Shown here: positions 18,740 to 28,200 of the stretch, one piece after another
Layout of the letters: each line of letters starts with the position of its first letter
How positions within the stretch are numbered: position 1 is the first letter of the stretch
Source: CAWBKV01 sp041946675
Lineage (GTDB): Archaea > Halobacteriota > Methanosarcinia > Methanotrichales > Methanotrichaceae
DNA length: 64,000 bases
Direction of reading: 5' to 3'
NCBI GenBank assembly: GCA_041946675.1
Contig: JBHGAU010000003.1
Location: forward strand, 1-64,000
Notes under the pieces: model-generated
Database searches by the model: none
Told to the model about the DNA's origin: nothing
The model's input: the letters and a program-made list of their open reading frames with translations, nothing else
Translations under genes and position numbers: made by a program

Positions 18740-20362
18740 TTGGGAAAAGCTGCAATAATCTTCATTGCAGCTGCAATGATCAGCACTGTAACGTTTTTAA
18801 CTCCATCATTGGCGACATCATCGGCAAATGCTTCTTCCGGTGATGCCGTCACCTTGCACGCCGGAATATACTCAATGGAATTTCCGCCAGTATTTAATGC
18901 GTTGAAGCGTCCATCATATAACGATCTTAATGAGCTTTACGGCACAACCCATGTCGGCTTGGCATCATTCAATCCGGACCTATCCCCAAAACCATGCCTG
19001 GCAAGCAATTGGGATGTGGCGGCAGACGGCAAGTCAATCAAGTTCTATCTTGTTAAAAATGCGACATGGACCGATGGAAAACCTGTAACTGCAGACGATG
19101 TGAAGTTCTCATATGAGTATTGGCGCGATAACAATCTCTATCGCCAGGGAGGATGGTTGAACGCCTATCTGGACAGCGTCGAGGTACTTGATAACTATAC
19201 AGGTGTGATCCACCTGAAAGAGCCATACGCCTATTATTTCATCAAGTCGCTATTCCCCTCCGTATATATCATCCCCAAGCACATATGGGAGAAGGTTAAG
19301 ACTCCCCGGGAGTATAACGAACCTGACGGCATGATAGGCTGCGGTCCGTTCATCTTCGAGAAGATTGACCGGGATGCAGATACCGCATATTTCAAGGCCA
19401 ACCCGAATTACTTTGAGGGCAGGCCAGCCATTGACAGAATCGAGTTGAAGCACTTCAGAACTGTGGACTCTGCGCTACTGGCCCTTAAGAAAGGAGAGAT
19501 AGATGTCATGATTGAATACGAGTCTCCTGAGGGAGTTCTGGTTCCATCGCTTCTGGGAGAGAAGGGCTTGACCATTAAGGTCGGACCAGATGCGGGGCTT
19601 CCGCTGCTCATCTTCAACTACAAGAAATATCCTCTCAATGTGACCGATTTCAGGAAGGCCGTATCCTATGCCATTGACTACCAGTCTCTGGTCGATGCCA
19701 TTGAGGCAGGCTATGGCGAGGTGCCGGGTGCTGGGATCTTGCCGTCGTGCGTAGCCGAGTCCAACCCGGATCAGCCCAAGCTGGAGTACAACCTGACCAA
19801 AGCCAATCAGATTCTTGACTCACTCAACTTCAAAGATACTGATGGAGACGGCATAAGGAATCTGCCCAATGGTCCCGATCTGAAGTTCCAGGTGATCGCC
19901 TGGAATAACCAGAAGGATTTTAGAGTCGCTGAGATGCTCAGCAGTATGCTGAAGAAAGTCGGCATCGAGTTCGATCCTTATACCAATGAGCTGTCTGTGC
20001 TGCAGAAGATGGTCTGGACCAATCGCAGCTACGATATGCATATCGATTTCCATGATCCCTATATGACGACACTTGGCTTTGCCACTATCGATCTTGTGCC
20101 AATGCAATATGGAACCTGTCCGGATCCCAAGTTCTCGCAGCTCTATAATGCCACAATGTCAGCCAAGAACGAGAAGGAGATTACAAAGGCAGTCTACGAT
20201 CTACAGGATTATTATGCAAAAGAGCTGCCTGGAATCGCTCTTTACTGGAGCAAATCAGTCTATCCTTACAGAAGCGATAGATTTGAGGGCTGGACTCCTA
20301 TGGAGGGCTACGGGCTGACAAGCCATCAGTCGTGGTTTGGCATAAAGCCGGTGGGGAAGTAG
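18740..20362 (+). CDS. Family-5 extracellular solute-binding protein
   Basis: 540 residues, SBP_bac_5, with signal peptide and all shared blocks (GTTHVGLASFNPDLSPKPCL, DGKPVTADDVKFSYEYW, IPKHIWEKV, MIGCGPFIFEK, VSYAIDYQSLVDAIEAGYGE). Start TTG at 18740 behind GGAAAT. A 20-codon frame (ATG 18696, ending 18758) overlaps the start. No permease adjoins; it presumably feeds one of the shared channels elsewhere in the window. Upstream TTAATA and TTATAAAC elements (18649-18676) faintly recall the operator. A T-rich tail (20378-20390) probably terminates it. Confidence 0.88.
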   Translation: MGKAAIIFIAAAMISTVTFLTPSLATSSANASSGDAVTLHAGIYSMEFPPVFNALKRPSYNDLNELYGTTHVGLASFNPDLSPKPCLASNWDVAADGKSIKFYLVKNATWTDGKPVTADDVKFSYEYWRDNNLYRQGGWLNAYLDSVEVLDNYTGVIHLKEPYAYYFIKSLFPSVYIIPKHIWEKVKTPREYNEPDGMIGCGPFIFEKIDRDADTAYFKANPNYFEGRPAIDRIELKHFRTVDSALLALKKGEIDVMIEYESPEGVLVPSLLGEKGLTIKVGPDAGLPLLIFNYKKYPLNVTDFRKAVSYAIDYQSLVDAIEAGYGEVPGAGILPSCVAESNPDQPKLEYNLTKANQILDSLNFKDTDGDGIRNLPNGPDLKFQVIAWNNQKDFRVAEMLSSMLKKVGIEFDPYTNELSVLQKMVWTNRSYDMHIDFHDPYMTTLGFATIDLVPMQYGTCPDPKFSQLYNATMSAKNEKEITKAVYDLQDYYAKELPGIALYWSKSVYPYRSDRFEGWTPMEGYGLTSHQSWFGIKPVGK

Positions 20363-20390
20363 AGACTTAATTTCCCCTCTTTTCTTTTTT

Positions 20391-21167
20391 ATGACTGATG
20401 CTTCATTCTTATCTTCTCAGGCTAAAAAAACAGATAACTTAGTTAATAGCGACACAGCAATCACACCAGTCCTTGGCTTTAATGTGGTGAAGGAATGCCC
20501 GCACGATAGAGCCGCCTACACTCAAGGTTTGGTCTACGATGAGGGATTATTTTATGAGGGCACTGGCATCTATGGCCAATCGACTCTCCGCCTGGTTGAT
20601 CCCGATACAGGGACTGTATTGAAGAAAATTGAGCTTGGGCCCGGCTACTTCGGAGAAGGGGTAGTTCTTTTTAGAGATAGAGTAATCCAGCTCACCTGGC
20701 GGGAGAACGCAGGCTTTGTGTACGATAAAGATAGTCTGGACTGGATAGCCAATTTCTATTATCCAACCGAGGGCTGGGGAATCACCACTGACAGATCTCG
20801 CCTGATAATGAGCGATGGGACCTCCAGCCTTTACTTTCTGGATCCGGAAAGCTTTGAGAGGACTGGGTCCATCGCTGTTTCTGATCAGGGATCGCCTGTC
20901 AGCAGATTGAATGAACTGGAGTACATCAAAGGCGAGATTTATGCCAACGTTTGGCCGACTGACAGAATAGCCATCATTTCGCCGCGAACTGGCCAAGTCA
21001 GAGCATGGGTAGATCTGAAGGGATTATTACCAAACCCATATTGGCTGCAGGGTGCAGAGGTGCTAAATGGAATAGCCTACGATGATGAGGCAGAAAGGCT
21101 CTTTGTGACCGGAAAGCTATGGCCCAAGATCTTTGAAATCAGGCTGGCAGAAAAAGCAAAGAGCTAA
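20391..21167 (+). CDS. Glutaminyl-peptide cyclotransferase-like protein (Glu_cyclase_2, COG3823)
   Basis: 258 residues forming a five-bladed propeller of the plant/bacterial glutaminyl cyclase type: HDRAAYTQGLVYDEGLFYEGTG near residue 40, QLTWRENAGFVYD, PTEGWGITTD, NELEYIKGEIYANVW near 180 and the closing LNGIAYDDEAERLFVTGKLWP block. These enzymes turn N-terminal glutamine into pyroglutamate. Family members are usually exported, but no signal peptide is evident from ATG 20391. It lies 28 nt after a metal-importer binding protein, next to a binding-protein remnant; a role on a peptide ligand is possible. Confidence 0.85.
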   Translation: MTDASFLSSQAKKTDNLVNSDTAITPVLGFNVVKECPHDRAAYTQGLVYDEGLFYEGTGIYGQSTLRLVDPDTGTVLKKIELGPGYFGEGVVLFRDRVIQLTWRENAGFVYDKDSLDWIANFYYPTEGWGITTDRSRLIMSDGTSSLYFLDPESFERTGSIAVSDQGSPVSRLNELEYIKGEIYANVWPTDRIAIISPRTGQVRAWVDLKGLLPNPYWLQGAEVLNGIAYDDEAERLFVTGKLWPKIFEIRLAEKAKS

Positions 21168-21185
21168 TGACCTGGAGATCAAAAT

Positions 21186-21308
21186 ATGCAAGCTAAACCC
21201 ATAAGGACGGACAGGTGGTTAGGATGGACGTCCATGAACCGCTATAGATTGGTGAACTACCGGTCCTGGTTCAGCCTAAAGCTGGTGAGCAAATGGAGAT
21301 CTCGTTGA
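21186..21308 (+). pseudogene. C-terminal remnant of a family-5 binding-protein gene
   Basis: A 40-codon frame whose residues IRTDRWLGWTSMN and YRSWFSLKLVSK align with the last residues of the binding protein at 25541 (VRTDRWTGWVPMN, YWSWFSLKPLSK). Everything upstream of this tail is missing. The following 21309-21495 shows no gene. Confidence 0.75.
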
Positions 21309-21495
21309 AGGGCAAATGGTGTGTGTGCTGAATCAAACTGGGCAACAAATGATATGTCCTTTACAACAGGCTTCACATACATTATCCACTAACCTCCTTT
21401 TCTTGGGTATTTGTAATGCGCCCCTCCTTGGCGCATTAAATTCCAATACATTATTTCCAATCAGTATTACTAATATTTATTTCCACTCTCTTTTC

Positions 21496-21523
21496 TTAAT
21501 ACGATAATGATAACATTTATTAC
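21496..21523 (+). promoter_or_regulatory. NikR-like operator/promoter of binding-protein gene 21590
   Basis: Half-sites TTAATA and TATTAC, spacing 16; the right half lies inside ATTTATTACTAA. Shares TACGATAAT and ATTTATTACTAA with the site at 56532. 66 nt before the start codon. Confidence 0.6.
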
Positions 21524-21589
21524 TAAATACATGATGATGTCTCTTAGCGTCCTACTAGTTTCTTTAAGGACATCTTCGGAGGGATAAAT

Positions 21590-23204
21590 ATGTCAAAACC
21601 TCATGCAAAAGGGCTGCTCACTAGCATCTCACTGACGGTGATGCTTTTCTTAGTGTGCAGCATTGCTTTGGCTGAAAATAAGGAAATTACTCTCAAAGCA
21701 GGAATGACCAAATCAGAGTTCACATTGATGAATCCAATGGTATCTCCTTGGTACAACCCAGCAAACGAATTTTATGGCACAACCCACGTAGGTCTTGCTA
21801 CATTCAGTACCAATCTGACGCCGCTTCCATGTCTTGCAAGAAAGTGGACGGTATCGCCCGACGGCAAGTCCATCAAATTCACTATGGTGAAGAATGCAAA
21901 GTGGGAGGACGGCGCTCCGGTGACGTCCGACGATGTAAAATTCACTTATGAGTATTGGAGAGATAAAGAATTATATCGCGAAGGAGGAACACTTAAATTA
22001 TATCTGGATAATGTTGAGGTTCTGGATAACTATTCGGGCGTCGTGCATCTGAAAGAGCCTTATGCATACTATTTTGTCAGAGCGCTTTTCCCGACAGTCT
22101 ATATAATTCCCAAGCATATTTGGGAAAAAGTGGATGACCCGACAAAGTATAATGGCAAAGATGCCATGATCGGATGCGGGCCATTCATCTTTGAGAGCTA
22201 TGATAAGGATGCAGACACAGCCACCTTAAAAGCGAATGAAAACTACTTCGAGGGCAAACCGTCTGTGGATAAGATCGTATGGAGACATTTCCGTGATGTC
22301 GATTCCATGCTCCTGTCGCTGAAGAAGGGAGAGATCGATGTTCTGTTTGAGTACAAGACCCCCACGGGCATCAAGGCAGAGTCTCTTGAGAGCGAAAAAG
22401 GCGTCAAAGTGGATGAAGGCTCAAATATAAATCTTCGATATTTGATATTCGGTTACAAAAAGTATCCCATGAACATGACCAAGTTTAGAGAGGCAGTATC
22501 TTATGCCATAGATTATCAATCTCTGGTCGACTCCGTAGCAGGAGGCTATGGAGTGGTGCCAAGAAAGGGCCTCATTCCCTCGGCATCCCCAGACTATAAA
22601 TCTGGACTGCCGCTGTGTGAATACAATATCACCAAAGCCAATCTCATCCTGGATTCCTTGAACTTTAAAGATACCGATGGAAACGGAATTCGAAACTTTG
22701 GCAATGGATCTGATTTGAAGGTACAGCTGCTCACCAGCCCCACAGATTCCGACGGCAAGAGGATAGTTGAGCTGCTAAGCCACACCTTGAAGAAAGCAGG
22801 AATTGACGCCGAGCCACTTATACCGGATGCCACACAAGCAAATAAAATTGTCTATACAGATCGATCCTATGACCTCAGAGTTGTTTCTCAGGACCCGTAC
22901 ATGAGTTCTTTATCTTTGGGCACTGTGGACGTTGTATCGGAACAGTATGGAACATGCGATGATCCAGAGTACATAAAGCTGTACAGAAACATGATGGCTG
23001 CAAAAGATGATTCCGAGCTGAAACCGGCAGCTTATGCTCTGCAGGACTATTATGCCAAAGAGATGCCTGCGATACCTCTTTACTGGTATCGATCTATCTA
23101 TCTATCCCTATCGCAGCGATAGGTTTGTTGGATGGATCCCGGTGGACGGCTATGGGCTGACCAGTCATAAATCCTGGTTCAGCATAAAGCCGATGGGCGA
23201 GTAA
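21590..23204 (+). pseudogene. Family-5 solute-binding protein gene, frameshifted near the 3' end
   Basis: The frame from ATG 21590 (ribosome site GGAGGG) gives 510 residues with signal peptide and the usual SBP_bac_5 blocks, but runs to a stop at 23122. An extra CTAT in a short CTAT repeat near 23095-23106 shifts the frame. In another frame the sequence continues with YRSDRFVGWIPVDGYG and SHKSWFSIKP to a stop at 23204, exactly the missing family C-terminus. The product lacks its last 30 or so residues, so function is doubtful but not excluded. A methyltransferase gene follows. Confidence 0.8.
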
Positions 23205-23261
23205 TGCAGTTTACCGCCTGTATTTTTCTTTTTCGCAACTGTATCAAAGGAGACCCTTGTT

Positions 23262-24074
23262 ATGATTGATTGGAATCACATCTGGAAAGATGCATTCATT
23301 GCATCGCGACTCACAAATGATAACTACTACAACAATGAAGAGAGAGCAAAAAGCTACGATGCGTCAGAAAATATTTGGATCGACGGAAAGAAAAGAGCTG
23401 TCGACCTCAATCCAGATCCTACCTGGTCGGTTCTGGACATAGGATCGGGTCCAGGAATTCTGACGATTCCACTGGCCAGGCAGGTTAGAATGGTCACAGC
23501 AGTTGAGCCATCTCTGCCCATGATAAGCCACATGAAGTGGCATCTTGATGAGGAGAATCTCACCAATGTGAAGATCATCAACTCCCGCTGGGAGGATCTC
23601 TCAGCCGAAGAGGCGAAAGCTCACGATTTAGTTATCGCATCATATTCATTGAACTTCGAGGACTTGAAAGAAGCTCTGCTCAAGATGAATCGGCTGGCGA
23701 AGAAAAGGGTAATCCTTTATTGGTTTGCCGGAACTACAAATTGGGAGCAAATTAGGATGGATCTATTTCCTGAGATCTATGGTCGCGAGTCAATCGTCTC
23801 TCCAAAATGCAATGTTATTTACAATTTTCTCTATGATCAGGGGCTTTACGCAGATATCGAAGTTCTGAAGGGAACCTCCTTTTCTAGAGAGTACTCAGAA
23901 TATGGGAATGCCTTATTCTATCTCAAGAGCACCCTCAACCATTTCGATGAAACTCATGATGAATTGCTTCACAAGTACATCGAAGATCACTGGCGAAGGA
24001 GTGATGGCAGCCTGTTCATAGATGATAAAACTACATACGTGATGCTCTCCTGGCGGCCAGAGAACATTGATTGA
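23262..24074 (+). CDS. Class I SAM-dependent methyltransferase (importer-associated family)
   Basis: 270 residues with motif I VLDIGSGPGILT near residue 65, AVEPS at strand 2, and the N-terminal W...W segment shared with the methyltransferases at 7286 and 31491. ATG lies behind GGAG. It follows a family-5 binding-protein gene, repeating the arrangement at 5.7-8 kb but without the permeases. The substrate is unknown. Confidence 0.8.
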   Translation: MIDWNHIWKDAFIASRLTNDNYYNNEERAKSYDASENIWIDGKKRAVDLNPDPTWSVLDIGSGPGILTIPLARQVRMVTAVEPSLPMISHMKWHLDEENLTNVKIINSRWEDLSAEEAKAHDLVIASYSLNFEDLKEALLKMNRLAKKRVILYWFAGTTNWEQIRMDLFPEIYGRESIVSPKCNVIYNFLYDQGLYADIEVLKGTSFSREYSEYGNALFYLKSTLNHFDETHDELLHKYIEDHWRRSDGSLFIDDKTTYVMLSWRPENID

Positions 24075-24123
24075 GAAACGAGGCACGAGCAGTGAATCAT
24101 GTGATGTCGCCGTTGAATAAAAT

Positions 24124-24152
24124 GGGGAAGCATGAGCAAGCTTCCCTTCAAC
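24124..24152. terminator. Hairpin between convergent genes
   Basis: GGGAAGC and GCTTCCC arms with an 8-nt loop, between the ends of the genes at 24074 and 24165. On the minus strand it is followed by ATTTTATT, which favours termination of the minus-strand gene. Confidence 0.45.
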
Positions 24153-24164
24153 AATAAGATCGTT

Positions 24165-25250
24165 TCACTTCATCTGCGGATAAACGAATATCCTGTCCTT
24201 TAAATTCGCCAGGCCCATGAACTGCAAGTATTCACTGTAAACCTCTTCCGGGTTCAGGTTGATTTCTGGATGTATGATCTCTGCCAGACGCTGGAGGCCG
24301 GCAACATTGTCCAGGCCAAAGAGGCTTTGGGCAGATACGATGTAGACTTGATTGTTCTTGATCGCCGATATATTCTGGGCCCCTGGACGGCTCAAGATGC
24401 TATTCCTGATCTGCTCCAGGTTCTTTGTATCATTGGATGATTCCATGCCCCATCCCGGCAGGCCGTCGGATGATTCGAGATAATCGGTCTTGATGATGAC
24501 GTCGGGATTTTGAGAGACGACCCACTCCCAATCCACCTTCGGATAAGCATCGTTTTTCTCCATGACATTATCGCCACCAGCCTTTTCCAGGAGCATTCCG
24601 GTGCCGGAACTGTTTCCGAATGTGGTGATGTCACCAAGTCCTCTAGAGCTGCTCTCGATATAAACTCTGGGTCGATTCAGACCTGCTATAGCAGCCTCAA
24701 CCTCTGCCACATGCCGGCCATGCCAGTTTAGGACAGTCTCTGCTCTATCCTCTCTGCCCAGAATAGATCCGCGCAGTGTCATCTCCCTGCTGAGGTTCTC
24801 CTCCTTGTAAAAGTCGAGGCCCAAGGCTGGAATCCCTCCTATAGATTTGAGGCTATTAGCGACTGCCTGAACACCGTAGGGCAATCCTGGATAGACGTAT
24901 CCCAGGACGATGATGTTGGACAGGCTGCCGTTGTGAGCTATCTTTCCAATCATCTCATAATCTATATCCGTCCAAGTGCCGACAGACGGTCGATCCTTGA
25001 GTCTCTGGAACTCGTAGCTGTCCGTTATTCCACTCACTAAGCCCACGATCATATCCGAGGCCCCAAGAATGGATACCGCCTCTGCAGCATCGGTATCTAA
25101 CACAATCACCCGCTCCACGGGCTCGGTTAGATTTACTTCCCTTCCAGCCGAGTCCATCACGTTCATCGGAAACTTGGATTCTCCTGCAGCTATACCCATC
25201 GCTAGGGCGAATAGCAGTGACAGAAGCACTACAATTGACAGTTTATTCAT
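24165..25250 (-). CDS. BtuF/FecB-like periplasmic binding protein
   Basis: 361 residues: signal peptide, then a Peripla_BP_2 fold (DSAGREVNLTEPVERVIVL, SILGASDMIVGLV, QNPDVIIKTDY, NNQVYIVSAQSLFG). Such proteins bind metal chelates or cobalamin. It stands alone with no FecCD permease, and could use the permease/ATPase at 29438-31315. The upstream region to 25456 has no gene. Confidence 0.85.
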   Translation of the reverse strand: MNKLSIVVLLSLLFALAMGIAAGESKFPMNVMDSAGREVNLTEPVERVIVLDTDAAEAVSILGASDMIVGLVSGITDSYEFQRLKDRPSVGTWTDIDYEMIGKIAHNGSLSNIIVLGYVYPGLPYGVQAVANSLKSIGGIPALGLDFYKEENLSREMTLRGSILGREDRAETVLNWHGRHVAEVEAAIAGLNRPRVYIESSSRGLGDITTFGNSSGTGMLLEKAGGDNVMEKNDAYPKVDWEWVVSQNPDVIIKTDYLESSDGLPGWGMESSNDTKNLEQIRNSILSRPGAQNISAIKNNQVYIVSAQSLFGLDNVAGLQRLAEIIHPEINLNPEEVYSEYLQFMGLANLKDRIFVYPQMK

Positions 25251-25456
25251 ATTCGCATCATCCCAAATTAATTGAGTATTTTATATCAACTATTTAACAC
25301 TTCTTCATACTTATATCTTTGGGAGGGCTACTGGATTTTACCTTTTAATATCCCTTGCTGGATTGATAGAAAATTGGACAGTTATGCAGAATTAGCCGGG
25401 TTGGGATAACTGAGATAGTATAAATTATGATCTTAAACAAAAAATAGTGCTATTTA

Positions 25457-25484
25457 TTATTACGATATCCAAAAATATTATTAC
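25457..25484 (+). promoter_or_regulatory. NikR-like operator/promoter of binding-protein gene 25541
   Basis: Half-sites TTATTA and TATTAC, spacing 16. The left half is followed by CGATA as at 21496 and 56532. A second TATTAC overlaps the left half (25458-25463). 56 nt before the start codon. Confidence 0.5.
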
Positions 25485-25540
25485 TATGAACTCCAATCAT
25501 AGTTCAGAGGTAGATAATTGGAAAATAGGAGGAAACGATA

Positions 25541-27151
25541 TTGAATCGAATCGGAATGAAAAGTCTGCTTGCTTGCTGCTTTGCGCTCTTGATACTGCCG
25601 ATGGCTGCAGGCGCTGCAGATAACGAAAGTGTGTTGCGGCTGGGACTCCAGAGCAGCACGTTCACACTGATGAATCCCTTCGTTCAGCCTTGGACTAACG
25701 GCGGAGTATTCGGCTTGACCCATGTGCCGCTTGCAGTCTTTAATCCCGACCTCAGCCCTGGTCCCTGTCTTGCCAAGAGTTGGGATATCTCATCTGATGG
25801 GAAGTCAATCACATTTCATCTGGCGAACAATGCATCGTGGCACGATGGAAAACCCGTGACGGCTGAAGATGTGGCATTCTCTTTCGAATACTGGAAGAAA
25901 GCAGGCAAAACGGATGCACGAAGCCTGTGGCTGAACGCCTCTCTAGATCATGCAAAGGTCGTTGATAAAGATGCAGTGGAGGTTACCTTCAAGGAGCCTT
26001 TGGCTGTGGCAACTCTAGCCGCCCAGATACCAATAATATTCATTGTTCCCAAGCACATCTGGGGGAATGTAGAATCTCCTGACAAGTATGCGGGAAACGA
26101 CGCCATGATCGGATGCGGGCCTTTTGTCTTCGAGAGCTATGATAAGGATGCTCAGGTCGTCTACCTCAAGGCGAACGATAAGTACTTCGCAGGCAAACCT
26201 TCCGTTGACAAGATCGAGTGGCGCTACGATCGATCCCTTGATTCAGCCCTCCTGGCTCTGAAGAAGGGAGATATCGACGGGATGATGGAATACTACCAGC
26301 CGGTTCCGGGAGTTTATGCAGCCGATCTGATCAAAGCCAAAGGAATCGACCTGGACATAGTTCCAGATGTTGGGGTTCCCGAGCATCTCATCTTCGGATT
26401 CAGAGCTTATCCCTCAAATGTGACTGAGTTTCGCCAGACAGTGTCATATGCCATCGATTACGATGAGATCGTGAGCATGATAGCTGCAGGCTACGGACAG
26501 GTGCCAGGGAAAGGCTATAATTCTCCTGCTCTGCCGGGCTACGACAGCTCCATACCGAAGCTCGAATACAATTTGGATAAAGCCAAGGAGCTGCTGAACA
26601 GCTCAGGATTTATCGACAGGGATGGAGACGGGCTGCGGGAGGCCCAGGACGGAAGCAAGATGAGACTGGCTCTGGCTTCAAGCCCCAAGCCGCAGCTCAT
26701 CAGAACGGCGGAAGTCATTTCCAGACAGCTTCGGAAGGCGGGCCTGGATGTCTATGTGCCATCGCTCACCAATGATGAATTCAGAAAGATTCTATACACG
26801 GACAAAAACTACACCATGGCCATCTCTCAGTCCACGCCCTTTGGAAATCTGGGGGCAGATTCGGCATCAAGCTACTTCGTTGACCTGCCGGGAATGTATG
26901 GAACGAGCAAGGACCCGGAGATCCTCAAGCTTGAGACCGCTTCCATTCACTCCAAGAACATGGATGAGCTGACCAAGAATAGAAAGGCGATTCAGACATA
27001 TGTGGCGAAAGAGCAGCCCATGATTGCCTTGATCTGGGGAGATGCCATCTATCCCGTACGTACAGATCGTTGGACGGGCTGGGTCCCCATGAACGGCTAT
27101 GGACCGGCAACCTACTGGTCCTGGTTCAGCCTGAAGCCGCTAAGCAAATAG
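25541..27151 (+). CDS. Family-5 extracellular solute-binding protein
   Basis: 536 residues, SBP_bac_5, intact. Signal peptide (MKSLLACCFALLILPMAAGA), FNPDLSPGPCLAKSWDIS, DGKPVTAEDVAFSFEYW, VPKHIWGNV, VSYAIDYDEIVSMIAAGYGQ and the C-terminal WTGWVPMNGYG. Start TTG 25541 follows AGGAGG. It diverges somewhat from the other receptors and its tail is the closest match to the remnant at 21186. No linked permease. Confidence 0.88.
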   Translation: MNRIGMKSLLACCFALLILPMAAGAADNESVLRLGLQSSTFTLMNPFVQPWTNGGVFGLTHVPLAVFNPDLSPGPCLAKSWDISSDGKSITFHLANNASWHDGKPVTAEDVAFSFEYWKKAGKTDARSLWLNASLDHAKVVDKDAVEVTFKEPLAVATLAAQIPIIFIVPKHIWGNVESPDKYAGNDAMIGCGPFVFESYDKDAQVVYLKANDKYFAGKPSVDKIEWRYDRSLDSALLALKKGDIDGMMEYYQPVPGVYAADLIKAKGIDLDIVPDVGVPEHLIFGFRAYPSNVTEFRQTVSYAIDYDEIVSMIAAGYGQVPGKGYNSPALPGYDSSIPKLEYNLDKAKELLNSSGFIDRDGDGLREAQDGSKMRLALASSPKPQLIRTAEVISRQLRKAGLDVYVPSLTNDEFRKILYTDKNYTMAISQSTPFGNLGADSASSYFVDLPGMYGTSKDPEILKLETASIHSKNMDELTKNRKAIQTYVAKEQPMIALIWGDAIYPVRTDRWTGWVPMNGYGPATYWSWFSLKPLSK

Positions 27152-27300
27152 CGGCAAAGCTTGCTCTGCTTCATCTCTTTTTTATTGATATGCATGTTCT
27201 GCTCAGAAATAGGAAGTCCGGATTTCAGAGGTTTGACCTGACGTAAAGAATATCATTTATTATCATAATTTAGCTGTTCTATTAGATATTATTTTATTAA

Positions 27301-27328
27301 TTGTTACGAGACTAGAAAGAGTTATTAC
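27301..27328 (+). promoter_or_regulatory. NikR-like operator in front of a truncated binding-protein gene
   Basis: Half-sites TTGTTA (followed by CGA) and TATTAC, spacing 16. It ends 9 nt before the point where the truncated gene's homology begins. Confidence 0.5.
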
Positions 27329-27337
27329 TCCAAACAT

Positions 27338-28084
27338 TATAGAAAATACCCCCTGAATGTAACCGACTTCAGAAAAGCAGTCTCTTATGCTATAGATTAC
27401 CAGTCCCTCGTGAATGCTGCAGAGACTGGTTATGGCGAAGTCCCCGGAGAGGGTCTTATCCCATCATCCGTCGCAGAATATAATCCGGATATTCCCAAGC
27501 TTGAGTATAATATCTCCAAAACCAAGGAGATTCTCGATTCGTTGAAGTTCGTCGATACCGATGGAAACGGGATAAGAAATCTTCCAGGTGGAAAAGATCT
27601 CAGGATTGAGCTGTTCGCCTGGCCGACTGAGCCTAAGGATGAGAGAATTGTCGAGATGATATGCTACGGTCTCAAGAAGATCGGAATCGATGCCGAGCCG
27701 CTCATAACCGAGGACGCCCTCGCACAGAAGATCGTCTATGACAACAGGAGCTTCGACATGAGGGTGGAGAGCCACAATCCTTACATAATGGCGCTGTCCC
27801 TGGGGCTCATAGATTTGGTGCCGGTCCAGTATGGCACCTGGGATGATCCGTCGCTTATAGAGCTGTACAACCGCACTATGTCCGCGAAGAGCCAAAAGGA
27901 GTTTAAGAGCGCTGCCTTTGATCTTCAGGACTATTATGCCAAGGAGATGCCCGCTATCGCCTTGATCTGGCAGAAGTCCATCTATCCATACAGGAGCGAC
28001 AGGTTTGAGGGATGGGTTCCTTTGCAGGGTTATGGGCTTACCAGCTATAAGTCCTGGTTCAGTGTAAAGACTGTGGGGAAATGA
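27338..28084 (+). pseudogene. 5'-truncated family-5 solute-binding protein gene
   Basis: Homology to the receptors starts abruptly inside the protein at RKYPLNVTDFRKAVSYAID and continues in frame to the normal C-terminus (YRSDRFEGWVPLQGYG). About 290 N-terminal residues, including signal peptide and first lobe, are missing. Immediately upstream is an operator/promoter-like element, so an internal deletion apparently joined promoter and second half. The first in-frame ATG (27410) would give 224 residues without export signal; the product is very unlikely to work as a receptor. Confidence 0.8.
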
Positions 28085-28200
28085 ATAATTCATCCCTATT
28101 TTTTGGTTTTTTGAATGAAAAGCAAATCTTTTATATTAGATTAGATCTTAATGCTACATAGTGTTATCTAAAGACAAAAAAATAAGAATTAGTAGGAATT

